From NCBI GenBank assembly GCA_963920705.1, contig CAWUCO010000263.1:62001-126000 (forward strand): a DNA stretch of 64,000 nucleotides, given 5' to 3'. The stretch is from Odiellus spinosus. Lineage: Eukaryota > Arthropoda > Arachnida > Opiliones > Phalangiidae. How positions within the stretch are numbered: position 1 is the stretch's first letter; each line of letters opens with the position of its first letter. The notes beneath the pieces are model-generated. The model saw only the letters and a program-made list of their open reading frames with translations, was not told where the DNA came from and searched no databases. This document shows positions 44,760-55,134 of this stretch, one piece after another. Position numbers and translations under genes: made by a program.

Positions 44760-44908
44760 TTTTGATAGTTTTTAGATATTACATTTTATTTTTATTTGTA
44801 AAAAATAGACTATCTCAATTTTCTCGTTATATTTTAAACGATGAATTACATTCTGGTTCTTATATAAATATTTAAATATATTGGCTATGTACAAACACGG
44901 CAGTTGTT

Positions 44909-45027
44909 GGCAACGACCATATCACGTTGAATACACCGGTTCTCGTCTGATCACCGAAGTAAAGCAGCGTCGAGCGCAGTTAGTACTTGGGAGGGGGACC
45001 ACCTGGGAACACTGCGTGTTGTTGTCC
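44909..45027 (+). rRNA. 5S rRNA: 5S rRNA, copy 164
   Basis: T53A. Confidence 0.94.
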
Positions 45028-45201
45028 TTTTGATAGTTTTTAGATATTACATTTAATTTTTATTTGTAAAAAATAGACTATCTCAATTTTCTCGTTATAT
45101 TTTAAACAAAGAATTACATTCTGGTTCTTATATAAATATTTAAATATATTGGCTATATAAATTTTTAAATATATTGGCTATGTACAAACACGGCAGTTGT
45201 T

Positions 45202-45320
45202 GGCAACGACCATATCACGTTGAATACACCGGTTCTCGTCTGATCACCGAAGTTAAGCAGCGTCGAGCGCAGTTAGTACTTGGGAGGGGGACCACCTGGG
45301 AACACTGCGTGTTGTTGTCC
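45202..45320 (+). rRNA. 5S rRNA: 5S rRNA, copy 165
   Basis: Consensus gene with the 25-bp duplication. Confidence 0.95.
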
Positions 45321-45469
45321 TTTTGATAGTTTTTAGATATTACATTTTATTTTTATTTGTAAAAAATAGACTATCTCAATTTTCTCGTTATATTTTAAAC
45401 GATGAATTACATTCTGGTTCTTATATAAATATTTAAATATATTGGCTATGTACAAACACGGCAGTTGTT

Positions 45470-45588
45470 GGCAACGACCATATCACGTTGAATACACCGG
45501 TTCTCGTCTGATCACCGAAGTAAAGCAGCGTCGAGCGCAGTTAGTACTTGGGAGGGGGACCACCTGGGAACACTGCGTGTTGTTGTCC
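45470..45588 (+). rRNA. 5S rRNA: 5S rRNA, copy 166
   Basis: T53A; last copy of this variant in the window. Confidence 0.94.
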
Positions 45589-45762
45589 TTTTGATAGTTT
45601 TTAGATATTACATTTAATTTTTATTTGTAAAAAATAGACTATCTCAATTTTCTCGTTATATTTTAAACAAAGAATTACATTCTGGTTCTTATATAAATAT
45701 TTAAATATATTGGCTATATAAATTTTTAAATATATTGGCTATGTACAAACACGGCAGTTGTT

Positions 45763-45881
45763 GGCAACGACCAAATCACGTTGAATACACCGGTTCTCGT
45801 CTGATCACCGAAGTTAAGCAGCGTCGAGCGCAGATAGTACTTGGGAGGGGGACCACCTGGGAACACTGCGTGTTGTTGTCC
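45763..45881 (+). rRNA. 5S rRNA: 5S rRNA, copy 167
   Basis: T12A, T72A; last copy with the 25-bp duplication. Confidence 0.94.
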
Positions 45882-46030
45882 TTTTGATAGTTTTTAGATA
45901 TTACATTTAATTTTTATTTGTAAAAAATAGACTATCTCAATTTTCTCGTTATATTTTAAACAATGAATTACATTCTGGTTCTCATATAAATATTTAAATA
46001 TATTGGCTATGTACAAACACGGCAGTTGTT

Positions 46031-46149
46031 GGCAACGACCATATCACGTTGAATACACCGGTTCTCGTCTGATCACCGAAGTTAAGCAGCGTCGAGCGCA
46101 GTTAGTACTTGGGAGGGGGACCACCTGGGAACACTGCGTGTTGTTGTCC
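46031..46149 (+). rRNA. 5S rRNA: 5S rRNA, copy 168
   Basis: Consensus; CTCATATAA upstream. Confidence 0.95.
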
Positions 46150-46298
46150 TTTTGATAGTTTTTAGATATTACATTTAATTTTTATTTGTAAAAAATAGAC
46201 TATCTCAATTTTCTCGTTATATTTTAAACAATGAATTACATTGTGGTTCTTATATAAATATTTAAATATATTGGCTATGTACAAACACGGCAGTTGTT

Positions 46299-46417
46299 GG
46301 CAACGACCATATCACGTTGAATACACCGGTTCTCGTCTGATCACCGAAGTTAAGCAGCGTCGAGCGCAGTTAGTACTTGGGAGGGGGACCACCTGGGAAC
46401 ACTGCGTGTTGTTGTCC
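46299..46417 (+). rRNA. 5S rRNA: 5S rRNA, copy 169
   Basis: Consensus; CATTTTATTTTT downstream. Confidence 0.96.
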
Positions 46418-46566
46418 TTTTGATAGTTTTTAGATATTACATTTTATTTTTATTTGTAAAAAATAGACTATCTCAATTTTCTCGTTATATTTTAAACAAT
46501 GAATTACATTCTGGTTCTTATATAAATATTTAAATATATTGGCTATGTACAAACACGGCAGTTGTT

Positions 46567-46685
46567 GGCAACGACCATATCACGTTGAATACACCGGTTC
46601 TCGTCTGATCACCGAAGTTAAGCAGCGTCGAGCGCAGGTAGTACTTGGGAGGGGGACCACCTGGGAACACTGCGTGTTGTTGTCC
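46567..46685 (+). rRNA. 5S rRNA: 5S rRNA, copy 170
   Basis: T72G; last of five. Confidence 0.94.
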
Positions 46686-46834
46686 TTTTGATAGTTTTTA
46701 GATATTACATTTAATTTTTATTTGTAAAAAATAGACTATCTCAATTTTCTCGTTATATTTTAAACAATGAATTACATTCTGGTTCTTATATAAATATTTA
46801 AATATATTGGCTATGTACAAACACGGCAGTTGTT

Positions 46835-46953
46835 GGCAACGACCATATCACGTTGAATACACCGGTTCTCGTCTGATCACCGAAGTTAAGCAGCGTCGAG
46901 CGCAGTTAGTACTTGGGAGGGGGACCACCTGGGAACACTGCGTGTTGTTGTCC
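46835..46953 (+). rRNA. 5S rRNA: 5S rRNA, copy 171
   Basis: Consensus. Confidence 0.96.
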
Positions 46954-47102
46954 TTTTGATAGTTTTTAGATATTACATTTAATTTTTATTTGTAAAAAAT
47001 AGACTATCTCAATTTTCTCGTTATATTTTAAACAATGAATTACATTGTGGTTCTTATATAAATATTTAAATATATTGGCTATGTACAAACACGGCAGTTG
47101 TT

Positions 47103-47221
47103 GGCAACGACCATATCACGTTGAATACACCGGTTCTCGTCTGATCACCGAAGTTAAGCAGCGTCGAGCGCAGTTAGTACTTGGGAGGGGGACCACCTGG
47201 GAACACTGCGTGTTGTTGTCC
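47103..47221 (+). rRNA. 5S rRNA: 5S rRNA, copy 172
   Basis: Consensus; CATTTTATTTTT downstream. Confidence 0.96.
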
Positions 47222-47370
47222 TTTTGATAGTTTTTAGATATTACATTTTATTTTTATTTGTAAAAAATAGACTATCTCAATTTTCTCGTTATATTTTAAA
47301 CAATGAATTACATTCTGGTTCTTATATAAATATTTAAATATATTGGCTATGTACAAACACGGCAGTTGTT

Positions 47371-47487
47371 GGCAACGACCATATCACGTTGAATACACCG
47401 GTTCTCGCTATCACCGAAGTTAAGCAGCGTCGAGCGCAGTTAGTACTTGGGAGGGGGACCACCTGGGAACACTGCGTGTTGTTGTCC
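47371..47487 (+). pseudogene. 5S rRNA copy 173, 2-nt deletion in loop C
   Basis: TCTCGCTATCACC replaces TCTCGTCTGATCACC, so two bases of the conserved loop C (about bases 38-41) are lost and the gene is 117 nt. Promoter boxes and T4 are intact, so it may be transcribed into a defective RNA. Loop C is where ribosomal protein contact and conservation are strong, hence the pseudogene call. Confidence 0.65.
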
Positions 47488-47636
47488 TTTTGATAGTTTT
47501 TAGATATTACATTTAATTTTTATTTGTAAAAAATAGACTATCTCAATTTTCTCGTTATATTTTAAACAATGAATTACATTCTGGTTCTTATATAAATATT
47601 TAAATATATTGGCTATGTACAAACACGGCAGTTGTT

Positions 47637-47755
47637 GGCAACGACCATATCACGTTGAATACACCGGTTCTCGTCTGATCACCGAAGTTAAGCAGCGTCG
47701 AGCGCAGTTAGTACTTGGGAGGGGGACCACCTGGGAACACTGCGTGTTGTTGTCC
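47637..47755 (+). rRNA. 5S rRNA: 5S rRNA, copy 174
   Basis: Consensus; TATAAAAT spacer downstream. Confidence 0.96.
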
Positions 47756-47904
47756 TTTTGATAGTTTTTAGATATTACATTTAATTTTTATTTGTAAAAA
47801 ATATAAAATCTCAATTTTCTCGTTATATTTTAAACAATGAATTACATTCTGGTTCTTATATAAATATTTAAATATATTGGCTATGTACAAACACGGCAGT
47901 TGTT

Positions 47905-48023
47905 GGCAACGACCAAATCACGTTGAATACACCGGTTCTCGTCTGATCACCGAAGTTAAGCAGCGTCGAGCGCAGTTAGTACTTGGGAGGGGGACCACCT
48001 GGGAACACTGCGTGTTGTTGTCC
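47905..48023 (+). rRNA. 5S rRNA: 5S rRNA, copy 175
   Basis: T12A without the 25-bp duplication; CATTTTATTTTT downstream. Confidence 0.94.
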
Positions 48024-48172
48024 TTTTGATAGTTTTTAGATATTACATTTTATTTTTATTTGTAAAAAATAGACTATCTCAATTTTCTCGTTATATTTTA
48101 AACAATGAATTACATTCTGGTTCTTATATAAATATTTAAATATATTGGCTATGTACAAACACGGCAGTTGTT

Positions 48173-48291
48173 GGCAACGACCATATCACGTTGAATACAC
48201 CGGTTCTCGTCTGATCACCGAACTTAAGCAGTGTCGAGCGCAGTTAGTACTTGGGAGGGGGACCACCTGGGAATACTGCGTGTTTTTGTCC
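48173..48291 (+). pseudogene. 5S rRNA copy 176, most diverged full-length copy
   Basis: Four substitutions: G51C and C60T in box A, C102T, and G113T, which breaks the C6-G113 pair of helix I. The spacer after it is also changed (TTATTATTAAAAAA). More changes than any other full-length copy suggest relaxed selection; it could still be transcribed. Confidence 0.5.
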
Positions 48292-48440
48292 TTTTGATAG
48301 TTTTTAGATATTACATTTAATTTTTATTATTAAAAAATAGACTATCTCAATTTTCTCGTTATATTTTAAACAATGAATTACATTCTGGTTCTTATATAAA
48401 TATTTAAATATATTGGCTATGTACAAACACGGCAGTTGTT

Positions 48441-48559
48441 GACAACGACCATATCACGTTGAATACACCGGTTCTCGTCTGATCACCGAAGTTAAGCAGC
48501 GTCGAGCGCAGTTAGTACTTGGGAGGGGGACCACCTGGGAACACTGCGTGTTGTTGTCC
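48441..48559 (+). rRNA. 5S rRNA: 5S rRNA, copy 177
   Basis: Private G2A, which turns the G2-U117 wobble into an A-U pair. Confidence 0.94.
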
Positions 48560-48708
48560 TTTTGATAGTTTTTAGATATTACATTTAATTTTTATTTGTA
48601 AAAAATAGACTATCTCAATTTTCTCGTTATATTTTAAACAATGAATTACATTCTGGTTCTTATATAAATATTTAAATATATTGGCTATGTACAAACACGG
48701 CAGTTGTT

Positions 48709-48827
48709 GGCAACGACCATATCACGTTGAATACACCGGTTCTCGTCTGATCACCGAAGTTAAGCAGCGTCGAGCGCAGTTAGTACTTGGGAGGGGGACC
48801 ACCTGGGAACACTGCGTGTTGTTGTCC
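48709..48827 (+). rRNA. 5S rRNA: 5S rRNA, copy 178
   Basis: Consensus. Confidence 0.96.
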
Positions 48828-48976
48828 TTTTGATAGTTTTTAGATATTACATTTAATTTTTATTTGTAAAAAATAGACTATCTCAATTTTCTCGTTATAT
48901 TTTAAACAATGAATTACATTGTGGTTCTTATATAAATATTTAAATATATTGGCTATGTACAAACACGGCAGTTGTT

Positions 48977-49095
48977 GGCAACGACCATATCACGTTGAAT
49001 ACACCGGTTCTCGTCTGATCACCGAAGTTAAGCAGCGTCGAGCGCAGTTAGTACTTGGGAGGGGGACCACCTGGGAACACTGCGTGTTGTTGTCC
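48977..49095 (+). rRNA. 5S rRNA: 5S rRNA, copy 179
   Basis: Consensus; last CATTTTATTTTT spacer downstream. Confidence 0.96.
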
Positions 49096-49244
49096 TTTTG
49101 ATAGTTTTTAGATATTACATTTTATTTTTATTTGTAAAAAATAGACTATCTCAATTTTCTCGTTATATTTTAAACGATGAATTACATTCTGGTTCTTATA
49201 TAAATATTTAAATATATTGGCTATGTACAAACACGGCAGTTGTT

Positions 49245-49363
49245 GGCAACGACCATATCACGTTGAAAACACCGGTTCTCGTCTGATCACCGAAGTTAAG
49301 CAGCGTCGAGCGCAGTTAGTACTTGGGAGGGGGACCACCTGGGAACACTGCGTGTTGTTGTCC
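49245..49363 (+). rRNA. 5S rRNA: 5S rRNA, copy 180
   Basis: T24A (GAAAAC for GAATAC, loop B). Confidence 0.93.
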
Positions 49364-49512
49364 TTTTGATAGTTTTTAGATATTACATTTAATTTTTATT
49401 TGTAAAAAATAGACTATCTCAATTTTCTCGTTATATTTTAAACGATGAATTACATTCTGGTTCTTATATAAATATTTAAATATATTGGCTATGTACAAAC
49501 ACGGCAGTTGTT

Positions 49513-49631
49513 GGCAACGACCATATCACGTTGAATACAGCGGTTCTCGTCTGATCACCGAAGTTAAGCAGCGTCGAGCGCAGTTAGTACTTGGGAGGGG
49601 GACCACCTGGGAACACTGCGTGTTGTTGTCC
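49513..49631 (+). rRNA. 5S rRNA: 5S rRNA, copy 181
   Basis: C28G, next to helix III. Confidence 0.93.
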
Positions 49632-49780
49632 TTTTGATAGTTTTTAGATATTACATTTAATTTTTATTTGTAAAAAATAGACTATCTCAATTTTCTCGTT
49701 ATATTTTAAACGATGAATTAAATTCTGGTTCTTATATAAATATTTAAATATATTGGCTATGTACAAACACGGCAGTTGTT

Positions 49781-49899
49781 GGCAACGACCATATCACGTT
49801 GAATACACCGGTTCTCGTCTGATCACCGAAGTTAAGCAGCGTCGAGCGCAGTTAGTACTTGGGAGGGGGACCACCTGGGAACACTGCGTGTTGTTGTCC
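49781..49899 (+). rRNA. 5S rRNA: 5S rRNA, copy 182
   Basis: Consensus; GAATTAAATT upstream, TATAAAAT spacer downstream. Confidence 0.96.
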
Positions 49900-50048
49900 T
49901 TTTGATAGTTTTTAGATATTACATTTAATTTTTATTTGTAAAAAATATAAAATCTCAATTTTCTCGTTATATTTTAAACAATGAATTACATTCTGGTTCT
50001 TATATAAATATTTAAATATATTGGCTATGTACAAACACGGCAGTTGTT

Positions 50049-50166
50049 GGCAACGACCATATCACGTTGAATACACCGGTTCTCGTCTGATCACCGAAGT
50101 TAAGCAGCGTCGAGCGCAGTTAGTACTTGGGAGGGGACCACCTGGGAACACTGCGTGTTGTTGTCC
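50049..50166 (+). rRNA. 5S rRNA: 5S rRNA, copy 183 (one-G deletion)
   Basis: Four Gs instead of five at 85-89, shortening box C and the helix IV hairpin by one base. Confidence 0.85.
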
Positions 50167-50315
50167 TTTTGATAGTTTTTAGATATTACATTTAATTTTT
50201 ATTTGTAAAAAATAGACTATCTCAATTTTCTCGTTATATTTTAAACGATGAATTACATTCTGGTTCTTATATAAATATTTAAATATATTGGCTATGTACA
50301 AACACGGCAGTTGTT

Positions 50316-50434
50316 GGCAACGACCATATCACGTTGAATACACCGGTTCTCGTCTGATCACCGAAGTTAAGCAGCGTCGAGCGCAGTTAGTACTTGGGAG
50401 GGGGACCACCTGGGAACACTGCGTGTTGTTGTCC
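50316..50434 (+). rRNA. 5S rRNA: 5S rRNA, copy 184
   Basis: Consensus. Confidence 0.96.
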
Positions 50435-50583
50435 TTTTGATAGTTTTTAGATATTACATTTAATTTTTATTTGTAAAAAATAGACTATCTCAATTTTCTC
50501 GTTATATTTTAAACGATGAATTACATTCTGGTTCTTATATAAATATTTAAATATATTGGCTATGTACAAACACGGCAGTTGTT

Positions 50584-50700
50584 GGCAACGACCATATCAC
50601 TGAATACACCGGTTCTCGTCTGATCACCGAAGTTAAGCAGCGTCGAGCGCAGTTAGTACTTGGGAGGGGGACCACCTGGGAACACTGCGTGTTGTTGTCC
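50584..50700 (+). pseudogene. 5S rRNA copy 185, 2-nt deletion in helix II
   Basis: ATCACTGAAT replaces ATCACGTTGAAT: two bases of the helix II strand (about 18-19) are lost, leaving 117 nt. Helix II could not form normally. Promoter and terminator are intact. Confidence 0.65.
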
Positions 50701-50849
50701 TTTTGATAGTTTTTAGATATTACATTTAATTTTTATTTGTAAAAAATAGACTATCTCAATTTTCTCGTTATATTTTAAACGATGAATTACATTCTGGTTC
50801 TTATATAAATATTTAAATATATTGGCTATGTACAAACACGGCAGTTGTT

Positions 50850-50967
50850 GGCAACGACCATATCACGTTGAATACACCGGTTCTCGTCTGATCACCGAAG
50901 TTAAGCAGCGTCGAGCGCAGTTAGTACTTGGGAGGGGACCACCTGGGAACACTGCGTGTTGTTGTCC
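50850..50967 (+). rRNA. 5S rRNA: 5S rRNA, copy 186 (one-G deletion)
   Basis: One-G deletion in box C. Confidence 0.85.
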
Positions 50968-51116
50968 TTTTGATAGTTTTTAGATATTACATTTAATTTT
51001 TATTTGTAAAAAATAGACTATCTCAATTTTCTCGTTATATTTTAAACGATGAATTACATTCTGGTTCTTATATAAATATTTAAATATATTGGCTATGTAC
51101 AAACACGGCAGTTGTT

Positions 51117-51235
51117 GGCAACGACCATATCACGTTGAATACACCGGTTCTCGTCTGATCACCGAAGTTAAGCAGCGTCGAGCGCAGTTAGTACTTGGGA
51201 GGGGGACCACCTGGGAACACTGCGTGTTGTTGTCC
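51117..51235 (+). rRNA. 5S rRNA: 5S rRNA, copy 187
   Basis: Consensus; TATAAAAT spacer downstream. Confidence 0.96.
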
Positions 51236-51384
51236 TTTTGATAGTTTTTAGATATTACATTTAATTTTTATTTGTAAAAAATATAAAATCTCAATTTTCT
51301 CGTTATATTTTAAACAATGAATTACATTCTGGTTCTTATATAAATATTTAAATATATTGGCTATGTACAAACACGGCAGTTGTT

Positions 51385-51503
51385 GGCAACGACCATATCA
51401 CGTTGAATACACCGGTTCTCGTCTGATCACCGAAGTTAAGCAGCGTCGAGCGCAGTTAGTACTTGGGAGGGGGACCACCTGGGAACACAGCGTGTTGTTG
51501 TCC
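51385..51503 (+). rRNA. 5S rRNA: 5S rRNA, copy 188
   Basis: T105A, breaking the A70-U105 pair of helix V; TATAAAAT spacer. Confidence 0.93.
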
Positions 51504-51652
51504 TTTTGATAGTTTTTAGATATTACATTTAATTTTTATTTGTAAAAAATATAAAATCTCAATTTTCTCGTTATATTTTAAACAATGAATTACATTCTGG
51601 TTCTTATATAAATATTTAAATATATTGGCTATGTACAAACACGGCAGTTGTT

Positions 51653-51771
51653 GGCAACGACCATATCACGTTGAATACACCGGTTCTCGTCTGATCACCG
51701 AAGTTAAGCAGCGTCGAGCGCAGTTAGTACTTGGGAGGGGGACCACCTGGGAACACTGCGTGTTGTTGTCC
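51653..51771 (+). rRNA. 5S rRNA: 5S rRNA, copy 189
   Basis: Consensus; downstream spacer lacks 2 bp (GACTCTC). Confidence 0.96.
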
Positions 51772-51918
51772 TTTTGATAGTTTTTAGATATTACATTTAA
51801 TTTTTATTTGTAAAAAATAGACTCTCAATTTTCTCGTTATATTTTAAACAATGAATTACATTCTGGTTCTTATATAAATATTTAAATATATTGGCTATGT
51901 ACAAACACGGCAGTTGTT

Positions 51919-52037
51919 GGCAACGACCATATCACGTTGAATACACCGGTTCTCGTCTGATCACCGAAGTTAAGCAGCGTCGAGCGCAGTTAGTACTTGG
52001 GAGGGGGACCACCTGGGAACACTGCGTGTTGTTGTCC
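51919..52037 (+). rRNA. 5S rRNA: 5S rRNA, copy 190
   Basis: Consensus; TATAAAAT spacer. Confidence 0.96.
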
Positions 52038-52186
52038 TTTTGATAGTTTTTAGATATTACATTTAATTTTTATTTGTAAAAAATATAAAATCTCAATTTT
52101 CTCGTTATATTTTAAACAATGAATTACATTCTGGTTCTTATATAAATATTTAAATATATTGGCTATGTACAAACACGGCAGTTGTT

Positions 52187-52305
52187 GGCAACGACCATAT
52201 CACGTTGAATACACCGGTTCTCGTCTGATCACCGAAGTTAAGCAGCGTCGAGCGCAGTTAGTACTTGGGAGGGGGACCACCTGGGAACACAGCGTGTTGT
52301 TGTCC
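52187..52305 (+). rRNA. 5S rRNA: 5S rRNA, copy 191
   Basis: T105A; TATAAAAT spacer. Confidence 0.93.
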
Positions 52306-52454
52306 TTTTGATAGTTTTTAGATATTACATTTAATTTTTATTTGTAAAAAATATAAAATCTCAATTTTCTCGTTATATTTTAAACAATGAATTACATTCT
52401 GGTTCTTATATAAATATTTAAATATATTGGCTATGTACAAACACGGCAGTTGTT

Positions 52455-52573
52455 GGCAACGACCATATCAAGTTGAATACACCGGTTCTCGTCTGATCAC
52501 CGAAATTAAGCAGCGTCGAGCGCAGTTAGTACTTGGGAGGGGGACCACCTGGGAACACTGCGTGTTGTTGTCC
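52455..52573 (+). rRNA. 5S rRNA: 5S rRNA, copy 192
   Basis: C17A, G51A; downstream GATACTTTTT. Confidence 0.92.
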
Positions 52574-52722
52574 TTTTGATACTTTTTAGATATTACATTT
52601 AATTTTTATTTGTAAAAAATAGACTATCTCAATTTTCTCGTTATATTTTAAACGATGAATTACATTCTGGTTCTTATATAAATATTTAAATATATTGGCT
52701 ATGTACAAACACGGCAGTTGTT

Positions 52723-52841
52723 GGCATCGACCATATCACGTTGAATACACCGGTTCTCGTCTGATCACCGAAGTTAAGCAGCGTCGAGCGCAGTTAGTAC
52801 TTGGGAGGGGGACCACCTGGGAACACAGCGTGTTGTTGTCC
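52723..52841 (+). rRNA. 5S rRNA: 5S rRNA, copy 193
   Basis: A5T (mismatch in helix I) and T105A (mismatch in helix V). Confidence 0.91.
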
Positions 52842-52990
52842 TTTTGATAGTTTTTAGATATTACATTTAATTTTTATTTGTAAAAAATATAAAATCTCAA
52901 TTTTCTCGTTATATTTTAAACAATGAATTACATTCTGGTTCTTATATAAATATTTAAATATATTGGCTATGTACAAACACGGCAGTTGTT

Positions 52991-53109
52991 GGCAACGACC
53001 ATATCACGTTGAATACACCGGTTCTCGTCTGATCACCGAAGTTAAGCAGCGTCGAGCGCAGTTAGTACTTGGGAGGGGGACCACCTGGGAACACAGCGTG
53101 TTGTTGTCC
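52991..53109 (+). rRNA. 5S rRNA: 5S rRNA, copy 194
   Basis: T105A; TATAAAAT spacer. Confidence 0.93.
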
Positions 53110-53258
53110 TTTTGATAGTTTTTAGATATTACATTTAATTTTTATTTGTAAAAAATATAAAATCTCAATTTTCTCGTTATATTTTAAACAATGAATTACA
53201 TTCTGGTTCTTATATAAATATTTAAATATATTGGCTATGTACAAACACGGCAGTTGTT

Positions 53259-53377
53259 GGCAACGACCATATCACGTTGAATACACCGGTTCTCGTCTGA
53301 TCACCGAAGTTAAGCAGCGTCGAGCGCAGTTAGTACTTGGGAGGGGGACCACCTGGGAACACTGCGTGTTGTTGTCC
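53259..53377 (+). rRNA. 5S rRNA: 5S rRNA, copy 195
   Basis: Consensus. Confidence 0.96.
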
Positions 53378-53526
53378 TTTTGATAGTTTTTAGATATTAC
53401 ATTTAATTTTTATTTGTAAAAAATAGACTATCTCAATTTTCTCGTTATATTTTAAACAATGAATTACATTCTGGTTCTTATATAAATATTTAAATATATT
53501 GGCTATGTACAAACACGGCAGTTGTT

Positions 53527-53645
53527 GGCAACGACCATATCAAGTTGAATACACCGGTTCTCGTCTGATCACCGAAGTTAAGCAGCGTCGAGCGCAGTTA
53601 GTACTTGGGAGGGGGACCACCTGGGAACACTGCGTGTTGTTGTCC
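53527..53645 (+). rRNA. 5S rRNA: 5S rRNA, copy 196
   Basis: C17A. Confidence 0.93.
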
Positions 53646-53794
53646 TTTTGATAGTTTTTAGATATTACATTTAATTTTTATTTGTAAAAAATAGACTATC
53701 TCAATTTTCTCGTTATATTTTAAACAATGAATTACATTCTGGTTCTTATATAAATATTTAAATATATTGGCTATGTACAAACACGGCAGTTGTT

Positions 53795-53913
53795 GGCAAC
53801 GACCATATCAAGTTGAATACACCGGTTCTCGTCTGATCACCGAAATTAAGCAGCGTCGAGCGCAGTTAGTACTTGGGAGGGGGACCACCTGGGAACACTG
53901 CGTGTTGTTGTCC
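53795..53913 (+). rRNA. 5S rRNA: 5S rRNA, copy 197
   Basis: C17A, G51A. Confidence 0.92.
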
Positions 53914-54062
53914 TTTTGATAGTTTTTAGATATTACATTTAATTTTTATTTGTAAAAAATAGACTATCTCAATTTTCTCGTTATATTTTAAACAATGAAT
54001 TACATTCTGGTTCTTATATAAATATTTAAATATATTGGCTATGTACAAACACGGCAGTTGTT

Positions 54063-54181
54063 GGCAACGACCATATCAAGTTGAATACACCGGTTCTCGT
54101 CTGATCACCGAAATTAAGCAGCGTCGAGCGCAGTTAGTACTTGGGAGGGGGACCACCTGGGAACACTGCGTGTTGTTGTCC
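54063..54181 (+). rRNA. 5S rRNA: 5S rRNA, copy 198
   Basis: C17A, G51A; same as its left neighbour. Confidence 0.92.
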
Positions 54182-54330
54182 TTTTGATAGTTTTTAGATA
54201 TTACATTTAATTTTTATTTGTAAAAAATAGACTATCTCAATTTTCTCGTTATATTTTAAACGATGAATTACATTCTGGTTCTTATATAAATATTTAAATA
54301 TATTGGCTATGTACAAACACGGCAGTTGTT

Positions 54331-54449
54331 GGCAACGACCATATCACTTTGAATACACCGGTTCTCGTCTGATCACCGAAGTTAAGCAGCGTCGAGCGCA
54401 GTTAGTACTTGGGAGGGGGACCACCTGGGAACACTGCGTGTTGTTGTCC
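54331..54449 (+). rRNA. 5S rRNA: 5S rRNA, copy 199
   Basis: G18T, breaking the G18-C60 pair. Confidence 0.93.
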
Positions 54450-54598
54450 TTTTGATAGTTTTTAGATATTACATTTAATTTTTATTTGTAAAAAATAGAC
54501 TATCTCAATTTTCTCGTTATATTTTAAACAATGAATTACGTTCTGGTTCTTATATAAATATTTAAATATATTGGCTATGTACAAACACGGCAGTAGTT

Positions 54599-54717
54599 GG
54601 CAACGACCATATGACGTTGAATACACCGGTTCTCGTCTGATCACCGAAGTTAAGCAGCGTCGAGCGCAGTTAGTACTTGGGAGGGGGACCACCTGGGAAC
54701 ACTGCGTGTTGTTGTCC
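54599..54717 (+). rRNA. 5S rRNA: 5S rRNA, copy 200
   Basis: C15G, breaking the C15-G64 pair; upstream CAGTAGTT and TTACGTTCTGG. Confidence 0.92.
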
Positions 54718-54866
54718 TTTTGATAGTTTTTAGATATTACATTTAATTTTTATTTGTAAAAAATAGACTATCTCAATTTTCTCGTTATATTTTAAACGAT
54801 GAATTACATTCTGGTTCTTATATAAATATTTAAATATATTGGCTATGTACAAACACGGCAGTTGTT

Positions 54867-54985
54867 GGCAACGACCATATCACTTTGAATACACCGGTTC
54901 TCGTCTGATCACCGAAGTTAAGCAGCGTCGAGCGCAGTTAGTACTTGGGAGGGGGACCACCTGGGAACACTGCGTGTTGTTGTCC
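54867..54985 (+). rRNA. 5S rRNA: 5S rRNA, copy 201
   Basis: G18T. Confidence 0.93.
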
Positions 54986-55134
54986 TTTTGATAGTTTTTA
55001 GATATTACATTTAATTTTTATTTGTAAAAAATAGACTATCTCAATTTTCTCGTTATATTTTAAACGATGAATTACATTCTGGTTCTTATATAAATATTTA
55101 AATATATTGGCTATGTACAAACACGGCAGTTGTT

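Larger units (their letters stand above)
44203..45324 (+). repeat. 561-bp two-unit repeat, two copies
   Basis: 44203-44763 and 44764-45324: a T53A gene, then a consensus gene with the 25-bp duplication and CATTTTATTTTT downstream. A T53A gene starts a third, incomplete copy. Confidence 0.88.
49100..50170 (+). repeat. 1071-bp four-unit module, copy 1 of 3
   Basis: Genes T24A, C28G, consensus (GAATTAAATT upstream, TATAAAAT downstream) and one-G deletion, in this order. The other copies are at 55525-56595 and 60882-61952. Confidence 0.9.

Noticed and set aside
54462..54692. 76-codon minus-strand reading frame
   Set aside because: It is the reverse of a 5S unit and stays open only because of private point changes around copy 200.
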